From Conoideocrella luteorostrata (Eukaryota > Ascomycota > Sordariomycetes > Hypocreales > Clavicipitaceae): a DNA stretch of 64,000 nucleotides. Location: the NCBI GenBank assembly GCA_032433595.1, contig JASWJB010000020.1, positions 186,001 through 250,000 of the forward strand, given 5' to 3'. The notes under the pieces were generated by a model. It searched no databases, had not been told where the DNA came from, and saw nothing but the letters and a program-made list of their open reading frames with translations. A program made the translations under genes and the position numbers. Shown here one piece after another: positions 21,560-33,798 of the stretch. The first letter of the stretch is position 1. The number at the start of each line of letters is the position of its first letter.

Positions 21560-23189
21560 CGTCGTGCATGGCCGTCAAGCACCCCACCCCGTTGCAAGCA
21601 ACTTACAGGTAGCTGAAAATGTGAGAGAGTGTGCTATTGAAATTAGGACAGTTAGAGCTATAGGGTACGGACGAAAGCTGCCAGTATTGTTAATCTATAC
21701 CGATCGACATTTGGCGTCAGACTAAAACATTGATTGTTACATCAGTGCTTGCAGCCAGGATAGTGTAATATAAATCCAGTAACATGACGATTGCGTATGA
21801 CGTACGAAGTTGACTGTGTTCCTGCGGACCATAAATGGTGCCTGTAGTCTACTTTTCGTACTTTCTTGTCTACCTTAGGGATCAACATTGGTGAATAGCC
21901 TAGCTTTAATACTCTAGTGCACAGATAGATAGTTATTCCATCGTGTGAAAAACTGAAAGAATTACTTATCATTTTGGTCCTTGTTGGTTGCCGGTGAGAT
22001 TTTTGAAGCTAGTCAGGTATATTCTAATGCTGCAATACGGCTAAATGCTCGATGGCTGGGTTCTTTCCCGCTCACATTTCAACAACGCTACTTGTGCCGT
22101 TTATGGGATTGAAAAAACCTCTTGTCTGACGTACTATGTTGGGCACCCAGGTTGATAGCTGATAGTGAACCTTTCCGAGCTCTTCACGGCGTTCTCTGAT
22201 GGCTTGGTCACCAGCTGTCAAGGTCTAGGCCTTTGACCTAGCTTTGTAGTGCTAGTTGAACAAGTCGCGATGGACTTGTTTAATATGTAGTTATCCTTTT
22301 GCCGCAAACGGGATCGGCTTGCGCCACGACGGCCGAGCTCTAGCACTCGCTGTAAGCCTTGTAGGGCCAATCGGCCACACTGGCGACGAAAATATCGCGA
22401 GGTTGTCCTTGAATACAGCCCGGCTAGGCTATGGTCTCTAAATCTGCTACTCCGTACTCAATACCTGATTTAATGTCTACAGTGCCGGAGAACTCTCAGC
22501 ATTCTCTAAATCATTGTTTGTATTGCTACTATTGCTGCTTTGTTTGCGTTGCTTGCCGATGTTGTACGTTTGTGTGCCTCCTGTTAAGGAGAGAAGTTAA
22601 GTTGATTTATGAGGGAGAAATCACCAGACGTAATAAGGTAAAATAAATACAAGCACAGCTATGCAATACTTATTTGCCGTGGTCCCCCGACTGTAGAGAA
22701 GCTCGTGTCCTCCATGGAAGTTGGGAAGTTCCAGTCGACCAGGCCACGAGACAAGGGGGTTGAACGCCTGGCAGCCCCGCCTGACGAACCAGGTCACTGC
22801 TACACTGGTAAATTTATTCTTGTAGCTATCCTTCGACTGTACCAGTACGATGATGAAGGCTTGACCTCCACCATCATCTCCCTCCCTTTTTGTTTCTTCA
22901 GTCAATCCGATCCAATGCCTGTAAGAACAATCTAAGATTAGCTGTTCCCAAGTAGGATTCTACACTGACGCCAGCCAGACTGCATAGAGCATGACGCGTG
23001 GATACCATAAATCCTGGTCTCGATCAAGCACGACCCTCAAAATTAAACAGCGAAGTGGCCGGGGAGATCGTAAGCGTCGTCAACACGTTACAGTACATAT
23101 TGTGGCGGCCAACGGCAAGGCAGTTTATCTACTCAGATCCTTCAACTTCGACACCTTTTGCCTACCCGCCATCGTGCTCGTTCGGCTAA
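21560..23189. other. Intergenic region between LPD1 and desaturase gene
   Basis: These 1.6 kb contain no convincing ORF. A TACTCCGTA motif lies at 22448. A GC-richer island with short complementary segments at 22730-22800 is not a tRNA. The right end must include the desaturase promoter. Confidence 0.55.
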
Positions 23190-24973
23190 ATGAGTTCCCA
23201 GGCGCCACCTCCAGGGACGCGGGCATACCCTTTAATGTCCCGGGGTGAGGTTAAAGCTTTGATAGCAAGCGGCCGAAAAATCGTCATTTTTAATCAATAT
23301 GTACTCAAGGTTGACCCATGGCTCCCTTACCACCCAGGAGGGGAGAAAGCGTTGTTGCACATGGTAGGCAAAGATGCCACTGATGAAATTCAAGCGTAAG
23401 CCTTTGGTTGCTCTGGAACAGCTTAGCTTCGTATGGGATCCAGGTTGCTAATGAGTTATGCTTGTGTGTTTCCTTCAGATTACATTCCGAAGACGCTCAG
23501 GAGATGATGATGCGTTACCGAATCGGTAAGATCAGCGGTATATGGACCAACTTCATCCCTCCGATCCAGGGAGGCGAACATCCGTCATTATTGAATGATG
23601 CCACGCATGGCGACTTTGATAACCAACAAGAGAAAGAATCGAGTATACACACCTCACGATCTCCATCTCCAGTGTTCGATCTTGACAAAGGCGATATAAG
23701 GAGACGACATGGAACTCGGGAACCGGACCTGAGAACATCATCAACATCTTCCCAATCAAGCATAGAACCTGAACTTAGTGGAATGTCATATTTAGATTTT
23801 CTCACGCGTGAGAAAATCAGTCTTGATGTCGATAAATATCCAGTTGTTGATGTAGCTACCCAACAACATATTGCGGCAAAGTACCGGGATCTACATCAGC
23901 GAATCAAAGATGAAGGTCTATATGCATGCAGTCGGACCGCCTATATTTTTGAATGTTGTCGATATGTTGGATTGTTTGGCATGATGCTTATTCTCCTCAC
24001 ATATGGACAATATGTCCTAAGTGCAATATGTCTGGGGCTAACGTGGCATCAACTTGTCTTTCTGGCTCATGATGCAGGACATATGGGCATCACGCACAAT
24101 TATCAAATCGATACTGTGGTTGGTATTATTGTTGCCGACTTCATTGGTGGTCTATCTCTTGGTTGGTGGAAGAGAAATCATAATGTCCATCACATTGTTA
24201 CCAATGCTCCAGAGCATGACCCCGACATCGAACACATGCCCATGTTCGCCGTATCGCACCGACTCTTAGACAACTTACGCTCATCATACTACGATCGAGT
24301 CATGGAATATGATGCTGTTGCGAAGATAATGCTGAGGATTCAGCCGTGGACGTATTATCCCTTGCTCGCTTTCGGACGCTTCAACCTCTATCGACTCTCA
24401 TGGGACTTTCTTATTGCCCGTAGAGGCCCAAGAAAAGGTCCTGGGGCTTGGCACTGGTACTTGGAAATTGCAGGACAGGTCTCCTTCTGGTCTTGGTTTG
24501 GGTATGGTATTCTATATAAGATGCTTCCCAACAACTGGTCAAGGTTTATATTCGTCATGGTAAGCCACATCACCTCATCGCCGCTGCATGTGCAGATTGT
24601 CCTGTCTCATTTTGCTATGAGTACATCCGACCTAGGACCACAAGAATCATTTGCACAACGCATGCTTCGGACCACCATGGACGTCGACTGCCCTCCATGG
24701 CTCGATTTTGTGCACGGAGGGCTGCAATTTCAGGCGATTCATCATCTTTTCCCTCGCGTGCCTCGACATAATCTTCGCAAAGCACAAAGAATGGTGGTTG
24801 ATTTCTGTAAAGATGTGGGCATACCGTATGCCTTGTACGGCTTTTCAGATGGAAACCACGCTGTAATTAGTCAACTGGCGGAAGTTTCCAGACAAGCCGC
24901 TATATTGGCAAAGTGCCAACAGAGCGTGGCAATAAGGGGAGATATATTTGAAGGTCATCACGGAGGTCGATAA
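23190..24973 (+). CDS. Cytochrome b5-fused fatty-acyl/sphingolipid desaturase (Delta8 type)
   Basis: Exons 23190-23395 and 23479-24973 encode 566 residues, with a phase-2 intron joining EIQ-A-LHSEDAQ. The N-terminal cytochrome b5 domain has heme ligands in YHPGG (His48) and LHSEDA (His71). A Ser/acidic linker (about 105-165) follows. The membrane desaturase domain has three histidine boxes: HDAGH at 266-270, HNVHH at 303-307 and QAIHH at 487-491. The Q in the third box is typical of b5-fused front-end desaturases. The closest known fungal role is Delta8 desaturation of the sphingoid base of glucosylceramides in the ER. Substrate specificity is inferred from architecture and cannot be fixed by reading; Delta5/Delta6-like enzymes share it. 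Confidence 0.85.
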
Positions 24974-25843
24974 TGACTTAAGCTGCGTTCAAAATAGCCG
25001 CATGGCCACAGAAATGTCGAAAGAAGAAAACAAGATGGATGTATTCTGGTTGGGTCATGGGCAATATTCTGAAGAAAAGGCCATGGCACATTTGTACGAG
25101 CTTCCTAGCTGCTTGACCTATACCATAGACCAAACCATTCGTAAAAGTAAATTCTACAATCCCAAACAAGTTTGTCAATAAACGTCTCAATGCTCTCTGA
25201 TCCAGCCAGCGTCACGGTAGTGTTTACGATTACAAGTATTCTTGCCAAACTTCGTCGCAGCCCAAGGGTCAGAATTTGACTTTCAAATACATGTTTATTT
25301 AATTGTACAGCCTCGGCGTAAAGTTATGTAGCAGTTGGTCTGTCGCTGGTGGTGGACGAGGAAAGAAGGTACCAATTTTAGGGCCGACTTTTAACTGGTT
25401 GGCGGGTGGGTGGCAGGCCAAGCCAAGTCCCTTACGTTCGTGCACGCATTTGACTAGCTTGAGCTGGTGACGTGACACTAACATACCCTACCACCGTGCC
25501 GTCAGATCCCATATCTCTTTCTCGTTAGCTACTAGGCGAACTTTCCTGGACGCCCATATTCCTGCCGCACAATATCTAGATGCGAAGAGCTCTCAAAGTT
25601 AACCTCAAGATCCTTATCCTGTTCAACCTCGTCTAGGCAGGCCCTCGGTCACCGTGGCTGACACGCCGTCATCGGACACTTTCCACAGGACAATTATCGC
25701 CTAGTTCAAGCTTGGACGGCGACACCCGTATCCACCAACCATTCTCAGCGGTCGCAGTTATATGTCTGCCGTTGCGTTTAGGCAGGTGTCCATCCTTCCT
25801 CTCCATCTTTTCCTAAGCTTTCAAGCATGATTTAAAGATCAAG
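24974..25843. other. Intergenic region upstream of VAC14
   Basis: These 870 bp between two tandem genes hold the desaturase 3' UTR and VAC14 promoter. The 77-codon ORF at 24948-25181 overlaps the desaturase end and looks like chance. Nothing else is visible. Confidence 0.5.
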
Positions 25844-28800
25844 ATGGATGTGAACGTGCAACGCGCCTTGAATGACAAACTCTATGACAAGCGCAAGGTC
25901 GGAGCTCTCGAGTATGTGATCTTAATACACGAACTGTCATCTGACTTCACTTGGTTTCATTTTCTACTCTAGAATGCATATTTACCCCGTGTTGCTTTTG
26001 TTCTGATGCAATCGCCGTCAACAGATTAGAAAGGATAATACGAGAACTTGCCGCGTCCAAAGACCACCAACGAGTACACGATATTCTGGAGCAGCTTTGT
26101 AATGACTATGCCTATGCTGTTCACCAACCACATGCTCGGAATGGGGGACTAATTGGTCTGGCAGCCGCAGCAATAGCTCTTGGACCGGTAAGTGAAAAAG
26201 CGTTCATTCGTCTCGTAGTAAAACTGCATTATCTTGGCTTTTGATAACGAAGACCTCTTCGGCGGTGCGAATTATACATATGCTCATTAAATACCTAGGA
26301 GCTACCTCGATATCTCGCCAAAATTGTTCCGCCAGTTCTGGCTTGCTTCACGGACCAAGATGCGCGGGTGAGATATTATGCCTGCGAGGCCATGTACAAC
26401 ATCGCCAAGGTTGCCAAGGGCGAAATTTTGGTCTATTTTAATAGCATATTTGATCAACTCTGTAGAGTATGGAGCTTCGAAGAATCTCTTTCAGACTTCT
26501 TCTACGATCGTGCAAGGTCGCTGACGGGTGTCTAGCTTGGAGCGGATTCTGAACTCTCAGTTAAAAACGGCGCTGAGCTGCTCGACCGGCTTGTCAAGGA
26601 TATTGTCTCCGAGTCAGCTGCTTCATATGTGTCTGTGCTAGAAGCACCATCTGGCTTTGATGATGACAAGATACCTATCGGGAATCAGAATATCAATCTG
26701 CCCACAGCATTCTCGCTGCCTAGATTCATTCCCCTGTTGAATGAAAGGATATGGGTAATAAATCCATTTACTCGACAATTTCTAGTTGGCTGGATAATCT
26801 TATTGGATTCTATTCCGGACCTTGAGCTTGTCACCTACCTCCCCGACTTCCTTGGAGGGCTGCTAAAATTTCTCGGAGATCAGAATACTGATGTGCGGAC
26901 TGCAACTCAGTCCTGCCTCGACAAATTTCTGAACGAAATCAAGAGAATCGCTCGTGTGAAAAAAGGCATACTAGAAAGCAAAAAATCCAGGGAAGGCTGC
27001 AAGAGGAAGCGGCAAGATTCTATGGATACCGAGAGTATCCGGCCAAATCTGGAAGAGGGTGATGAAATAGATTCTGATGCATTTGATGAAGAAGAGGAAG
27101 ATAGTGCCGAAGAGGACTGGATACCTGGTCAGGATGTTGAAATCAACTACAAAAACATTCTAGAGATTCTTACTGCAACGTTGGACTCTCAATTAGGTTT
27201 GTTACAGTCAACCTGTGGGCATAGTTAAAGGTGCAGCATATACTAACTACAGCCAGAAGAAGATTGCCTCCTTGAATCCCTGCGATGGATCGTTGAGTTC
27301 CTCGACATTTGCCCAGAAGAAGTGTTGCCTTTCACCCCCAAAATCCTAGCGCACATGTTACCAGCGATGGCAAGTAGCAAGGAGACTATTCATCAGGCTG
27401 CCACTCGCGTCAACAAGTGTCTCATGGACTATGTAGTATCACTTTCAGACGAATCAGTTTTGAATGGCCAGCCTCTTTCGCAAAGTCAACCTCGGTCCAA
27501 CTCAAGGCTTGCTATAGTCACAGATAGATTAGACGAGTCCCATAGCAACAGGACATCGCTGTCGAATGTGCGAGAGCAGGACGCTCAAAGTCCTGCTCCA
27601 GGTCAAGGTCGGTCTATTTCAACACCTGGCGTCATCGGAACACCGCCATCACAGGCAGATCTGGATTATACAGCTGCAGTCAATTCTCTTACGCTCCTGT
27701 TTCTCAACGACCATGAAGCCACAAGAGTCGCCGCTTTGACTTGGCTTATTATGCTTCACAGAAAGGCTCCCAGGAAAGTGTTGGCATTCAATGATGGTAC
27801 CTTTCCTGCGCTGCTAAAAACCCTTTCCGACCCTTCTGATGCAGTTGTTACGAAGGACTTGCAGTTGTTGTCCCAAATTTCCCGGAACAGTGAAGATGAC
27901 TACTTCGCAAATTTTATGATAAACTTGTTACAATTATTCTCTACCGATCGGAAACTCTTGGAGACAAGAGGCAACCTTATTATTCGGCAATTATGTATCA
28001 GTCTCAGCCCTGAACGAATATACCGAACGTTGGCCGATTGTATCGAAAAGGAAGAGGATGTCGAGTTCGCTAGCATCATGGTACAGAATCTCAACAACAA
28101 TCTGATCACGGCGCCGCAACTGGCAGAAGTCCGGAAACGTCTACGAAACCTTGAGACTAAAGACGGGCAAACATTGTTTGTAGCTCTTTTTCGTTCATGG
28201 TGCTATAACGCTGTTGCCACCTTTTCGCTGTGCTTGCTGGCGCAGGCATATGAGCAAGCCTATAATTTACTTCAAATATTGTACGGACTAATACAAAACT
28301 TCAAGCTTCCACCGTTCAGTGTACTAACACGAAGCCAGTGGTGAATTAGATATGACAGTCAACGTCTTGATACAAGTAGATAAACTTGTGCAACTGATTG
28401 AGTCGCCGGTATTCACTTGTAAAGAGCCTTGCAGTTCTGATGCGTTGTTTCCTGTCTACGACTAACAGAAATATAGATTTAAGACTTCAGCTCCTGGAAC
28501 CGGAAAAGTACCCGTATCTTTATAAATGCATGTATGGGATCCTCATGCTCTTACCGCAGTCATCGGCGTTTGCAGCTCTCAAGAACAGGCTCAACAGTGT
28601 TAGCTCGATTGGATATCTACACGTTGCACCGCGCAGGTAAGCGAGCCTCTTTATTTGAGGAACTTCAGAATTTTGCAATAGGATGCCTCGAAAAGCTCCA
28701 GCAAAATACCCTAACATATATCACGATGCTCACTCTCTTACCATCAGCATGGCTACATCGTCTGGTAACTCCAATTACGATCGACCGAATCGACTCAAGG

Positions 28801-29108
28801 GTCGAGAGGATGGCGGCATCAAGTGGGTGGAACTGTTGGAAAAGTTTCGCAGCGTACAAGAGAGAGCACGAAGAGTGCAGCGACATAGTGTAGACGGAGA
28901 AGATATGTCCGCCGTCGGCATCGGGGACCTTCGAATAGGCGATGGCTCATTAGAACCCAAGCCTAGCAATCGAGTTCCTACAGCTGGAGTTGCTCCAATG
29001 ACATCAACAAAGGATACTGTCCCGCCACCTGCAGCTAAAAAATCCGGGCTGGGAAGACAGTTTGGGAGGCTTGGAGGTGCAGTCTCCGGGAAGGGCAGGC
29101 GGAATTAG
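25844..29108 (+). CDS. VAC14: VAC14, scaffold of the PIKfyve/Fab1 complex
   Basis: Eight exons are proposed: 25844-25911, 26025-26187, 26299-26466, 26536-27196, 27257-28280, 28339-28418, 28477-28636 and 28748-29108 (894 residues). The product starts [23 protein letters not shown] and continues through HEAT repeats ([39 protein letters not shown]). An acidic loop (about 355-375) and the conserved C-terminal block with [19 protein letters not shown] and [16 protein letters not shown] follow. It ends after [20 protein letters not shown] and a Gly/Arg tail. Vac14 holds Fab1 and Fig4 on the vacuole to make PI(3,5)P2. All junctions keep frame and rebuild conserved segments. It converges on the HAUS1-like gene with only 82 bp between the stops. 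Confidence 0.93.
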
Positions 29109-29190
29109 TAAAGACAGCTTATCAGGCGTGGTTTGTTCACGAGGAACATAAGTAACATCTATAATAGCTAGTACATATTGATTGAATACT

Positions 29191-30132
29191 CTATGCTCCG
29201 CGACGCTTGACTGGGCTGGCTTGTTCAATAAGACCTTCGAACACCTGATCTCGCCGAGTTGTAAAGTGCATCAGCTGTTGTTGAAGAGCCTCTATTTGCT
29301 CCCGTGCTCTCTCTGGATCGCTTGGCAAGAGCTCGAAGACAGAAATCTTTGTATCCATTTTTTTCTTCTCCTCTATTAAGGCAAGGAGATGCTGTTCTTG
29401 TTTCATCACGGATTGGACGGTGGGATGAGAAGATCGTCGTAGTGGACGGCTATTCTGGTGTTCCCGAGCGTCTGATAGTTGTACGGCTCGTGCTCTTGTC
29501 GTTCGCTGTAGCTCCAAGTTCTGCTTGGGGAGACCCGACGGCAATTTGTAATCATGAGACTGCAAGATGGATAACAATCTATTGGACTTGATCATTTCAT
29601 GATGGAGATGTTCGTTTAAGAAACCCACTCGCACGATCATATGTTCGGTCTGGAGCAAAGAAATCTGCAGATCAAGAAATTCATACGCAAGGTCCTCAGG
29701 ATTTGGAAAGCCCATTCCGTGTCTCACAGCCGTGACCGCGAGTGCTTTGAGAGCGGTTCTACCTTCCTGGCTGAGGAAACTCGCCGTCCTAGATAAGATA
29801 GCTTCTCTGAGAATGGATGTTCTTTCATGATTGGAGCTATTGTCCACCAAGCCTTCAACACCTTCGCTGTCACGCAGTTCATGTAGTGCTGCTTTGCTAG
29901 CCCGATCTATCAAAGCATGACTGTTGCTCACATCTTCGTTGACGCTAGCTATTGCAAGCAACGCTTTCAGCGTCGCCGAATTGCGTTCGAACTGAGGTAT
30001 CTTTTGGCCCTGAGGAAATCTGGAGAGAAGCCAAGAGTCTACATACGACCAGTTTTTCGCAGCCGAGGCAGCAATGCGAGCAACAGATGGGGAGAAGATG
30101 GCCGCATGATCACCTTGACCGGGTTCAGCCAT
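29191..30132 (-). CDS. HAUS1: HAUS augmin-like complex subunit 1-like coiled-coil protein
   Basis: One exon, with ATG at 30132, encodes 313 residues. The N-terminus holds AAKNWSYVDSWLLSRFP, PQFERNSATLKALLAIASVNE and helical heptads. These resemble the fungal HAUS1 family (a W..SWL..RF..P.FERN pattern). A predicted coiled coil covers about 175-305 (EKKKMDTKISVFELL, REQIEALQQQLMHF). In animals HAUS1 belongs to augmin, which recruits gamma-tubulin to spindle microtubules. Budding yeasts lack it, and the role in filamentous ascomycetes follows from studies of Aspergillus and relatives. The longer frame upstream of 30132 has only a non-AUG start and crosses a poly-A tract, so I excluded it. The assignment rests on short motifs and is moderate. 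Confidence 0.65.
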   Translation of the reverse strand: MAEPGQGDHAAIFSPSVARIAASAAKNWSYVDSWLLSRFPQGQKIPQFERNSATLKALLAIASVNEDVSNSHALIDRASKAALHELRDSEGVEGLVDNSSNHERTSILREAILSRTASFLSQEGRTALKALAVTAVRHGMGFPNPEDLAYEFLDLQISLLQTEHMIVRVGFLNEHLHHEMIKSNRLLSILQSHDYKLPSGLPKQNLELQRTTRARAVQLSDAREHQNSRPLRRSSHPTVQSVMKQEQHLLALIEEKKKMDTKISVFELLPSDPERAREQIEALQQQLMHFTTRRDQVFEGLIEQASPVKRRGA

Positions 30133-31268
30133 ACTGAGTTTGACTCCGCGGGATGGTAGGGTAAAAAAAAAAAGGCTGATTTGTCTCTCTAGCACATTCA
30201 ATGTAGGGCGCTTACTGCCATTTCTCAATGCCAGCGGCCGACGGAATTTGGCTCGGAAGTAGTTCAGCTTCGCAGCTTTGATACTGCCCGCTTGAGGATT
30301 GTTGAGCTTCGTAGTTTGGCCCTGCCTTGGCGTTTGATAGTGAGATACTATTTTGACATCAGCAGTGCACCCATAAGGAAGCCTATAGCGTCAAATTCGA
30401 TAATGAAGATAAGTGGTGGGGGTGATCTCACGATTAGAATTGCCCACCTCGATGAATCTTGCGTCTAGTAGGAAAAACAGTTACGCCCCCTGCCGTTTAG
30501 CATTTAGCTACTACTGCCTGCAATTGACCGCGTCTGACATACAGATAGTCCTAAATAAGTCACTTGTCTTAAAAAGATTGTTTTTCTGTCTCAGCAAGTA
30601 TTGAGGCTTTGCTTGCTTGGCTCGCGGAGTAGGCGATGCTGGTATTGTACTGAGTGTGCGCTCAGCACCGGCGACGAAGAGACGGGAGTGCTGAGCACCA
30701 GCGAGGTCACCACTGCAAAGGGGCAGATGGGATCCACTTGTGGAGTGCACACTCCATGCCAAAGTACTTTCGTACTCCGTGCTTAAGTGGCTGTAGGAAT
30801 TTCGACTAGGGTGTCCCCAAGGTCTCAGTACTCCTCCGTACACGTTGTCAGTGTGCTGCATCTCAGGCAAAGGTGGAAAATTGACACAGTATCCTAACCG
30901 ACTCCGGCCGGTGTGTGTGCTCATAGCTCCCAGGTAGTCCGCCGTTTTTTAAACTTGGTCCATTCGATACTCCATTTTACTATCGCGAGATTCATCACCT
31001 ACAGATTTGTCGATCACCGAAAGTCTCCTCCATAGCATGATCGTGGTCGCCGCCTCCTTTATTTGACTGAACCCCTCAAACGATCGCCGTCTGGTTGTTC
31101 TCTAATTCGCTAACCACGCTATTTTGTATTTCTCAACTGGCAGCCCTTCCCTGACCTCATACGATAGACGACTCGAAACAACCCGTCACACATCGTCCAC
31201 CGCGTACCTCCTTGGTCGTCGACTTCACCGCTCCTCAAGTCTCCTGCCACATTCTTGATCCCTCAATA
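30133..31268. promoter_or_regulatory. Divergent intergenic region of HAUS1-like and DnaJ-TPR genes
   Basis: These 1.1 kb separate divergent genes. The stretch 30640-30860 is crowded with short palindromes, including TGGAGTGCACACTCCA at 30741-30756 and AGTACTTTCGTACT near 30763. No supportable gene lies here. Confidence 0.45.
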
Positions 31269-32965
31269 ATGCGACTGGTCATTTCAAACTTGGCGCTTAC
31301 AGCAACCTTGCTCGCATCCGCTACAACTTTAGTAGCCCACGAAATTCCTGTCGATTTGCCGGTGTCTGCACTGTTAATATCGGCACAATCGCATCTTGCC
31401 AAGGGTGAAACTTCCGAGGCACTCGCCTACTACGATGCTGCCGTTGCTAAAGACCCGTCGAATTACCTGACGTTCTTTAAGCGTGCCACCACTTATCTTT
31501 CGCTTGGTCGATCCAACCAAGCCAGCCAAGACTTTGGAAGGGTTCTGGAACTTAAACCAGGCTTTCAAGGGGCCCACCTGCAATTAGCCAAAATAAAATC
31601 CAAAATTGCGGACTGGGAAGGCGCCAGAGCAGAGTACGTTTTGGCAGAAAAAGATCAAGAGTCGCCCGATCTACTTGAGCTTGGCGAAGCCCAAGGAGCG
31701 GCTGAGCTGGCGGCCGCTGCAGAGAAGGACCAGAAATGGGACGAATGTATCAGCCATGCTGGTATAGCTATCCTTGTTGCTTCTAGAGCGCCAAGTTTGC
31801 GTGAGTTACGCTCCCGCTGTCGGTTTGAACGTGGAGAGGTGGAAGAGGGTATGGGCGATTTGCATCATGTCCTCCAGCTCCGACCAGGTAATACCGATCC
31901 GCATGTGTTAATATCCGCAATAACCTTCTACGGCCTCGCAGACTTAGACAACGGTTTATCACAAATAAGAAAGTGCTTGCACTCCGATCCAGACTCAAAA
32001 GTTTGCAAAGGTTTGCATAAGCAACAGAAACGACTTCAAAAAGCCATTTCTAAGGCTGAGAGTCAGCTGAATCGGGGTCAAATTACCACTGCCGGGCGAG
32101 CTCTGGTAGGAACCGCGGATGAACCGGGACTGCTTGCAAACATTCGGGAGCAGATAGATGAACTAAGGGAGACTGGCAGAATTCCGACGAATTCGAGAAT
32201 CAGGTTATACGAGAATGTTGTCGAAATGGTGTGCCAGGCTTACTCTGAGGTAACAAGACAAACTTGACACCTTCCTTTTTTTTTTGGGCCCCACCCCCAA
32301 AATCCCCCCGAACACCACTAGGCATTATAGTTCTGTCTTGGGGTTGTTATAAGCTAATCTAACGTATTTAAAAGTCAAATCACAAGGATGCTGCCAAGTA
32401 TTGCGAGGAAGCCATCCAAGCAGACGCTGAATCTTTCTGGGGTCTCATCCATCGAGCCAAGTCACTGTTGAAGCGTGAAGAATACGAGGCAGCTATCCAG
32501 ACCCTTGAAAAAGCTGCAGAGAGTCGACCTGACAAAAGGGACAAGGTGAATCCAATTCTGAACAAGGCTCAATTAGCCCTTAAACGCAGCAAAACGAAAG
32601 ATTATTACAAGGTAATTGGAGTGGCAAACGACGCCGATGAAAGGCAGATCAAATCGGCCTATCGCAAAGCATCTAAGCAATACCATCCGGATAAGGCCGC
32701 CAAGCAAGGTATCAGCAAGGAGGATGCTGAGAAGAAGATGGCTGCCATCAATGAAGCCTACGAGGTCCTTAGTGATCCGGAATTGCGAGCCCGCTTTGAC
32801 CAAGGCGATGATCCTAACTCACAGGAGAGAGGCAGCCCCTTTCAAGGCAGTCCATTTGGTGGCGGGCACCCCTTCATGTTCCATCAACAGGGCGGAGGTG
32901 GAGGCGGAGCCAATTTCAAATTCCACTTCCCTGGAGGCGGCGGAGGTGGACCATTTGGATTCTGA
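31269..32965 (+). CDS. DNAJC3: ER-lumenal TPR-DnaJ co-chaperone (p58IPK/DNAJC3/ERdj6 type)
   Basis: Exons 31269-32249 and 32375-32965 give 523 residues, with a phase-0 intron (GTAACA...AAAAG) containing a C/T-rich tract. The start MRLVISNLALTATLLASATTLVA is a clear signal peptide. TPR-type repeats follow (AQSHLAKGETSEALAYYDAAVAKDP and about seven more helix pairs). The J domain is at about 402-475 (KDYYKVIGVANDADERQIKSAY; HPD in QYHPDKA), then a Gly/Phe-rich tail. The J domain with intact HPD should stimulate the BiP/Kar2 ATPase while the TPR part binds unfolded clients. There is no KDEL-like C-terminus (it ends PFGF), as in the mammalian homologue. The ATG at 31269 was preferred over an in-frame upstream TTG. 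Confidence 0.92.
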
Positions 32966-33798
32966 TATCACAATACGAGTCAGCACAAATAGGAATAGGG
33001 ACGTCATTTATTTACGCCAACCAGTCGAGTCATTCCATCATTCAGCGATTTTGTATCTTGCTTCGATATCTACTACTACATGTTTCTTCAGTCCCGATAC
33101 CAACTTTCACTATTACATGATTCAAATGGTTGGGGTTATGGTTACATAGTATGCCCTGCTCTGACCGATAGGAACTTGAAAAATCTGTAATACACGACAA
33201 ATTCATTTCCGGGGAGTGGATCGAAAAGATTCATAGACGCGAAGGGAAAGTAGGAAAGAAGAGGAAGGAATAATTCAACGAATTAGAGACACCATGCTAT
33301 CGACGTACCAAATGCAGAGTCTTGCACATATCCAGGCTACCTTGAAACCCCATCATCAGTAGTAGTTTTGCGCTTTTGTTCCTCAAAGACTTCTCAATGG
33401 CAACAACAATGACAATATATTTACACCTCAGTGGTCAAAATACGGTATGTCGGATATCGAGCGTTCTAATGCGTGAAATGAAAGACCTCTGCCAAAACAG
33501 AAGTCAAGTTTTCTAGTGAAAAACGGGTGGCAGTGGAACAAGACAAACTAAAACAACATACACCGGAACTCTGTATCCACCGCACCTACGCCCCGCCTCT
33601 CGTTCCCCGACTCTAGCTTCCCGGCTCCAGTCCACAATTCCCAGTTCTTCAACAAGCCATCGCCTACAACCAGCCTACGACTTAATATAAATATCTCACA
33701 TTCGACCCTTTCATAAGGAGTCGTTGCGTTTAATAAAGTATGCCCTAGATCAGGTGTTAGTTTGTGTACTGGAAACTTCTTCAGGTCTGGCTCGGTTA
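32966..33798. other. Intergenic region between convergent DnaJ-TPR and mitoferrin genes
   Basis: These 833 bp should contain both 3' UTRs. No ORF with a recognisable product is present. The apparent minus ORFs near 33548-33947 are out-of-frame readings of mitoferrin. Confidence 0.5.

Noticed and set aside
22690..22810. GC-rich segment with complementary arms that looked like a tRNA or structured RNA
   Set aside because: There is no acceptor-stem pairing with a GTTCRA T-loop and no cloverleaf. The complementarity is short.
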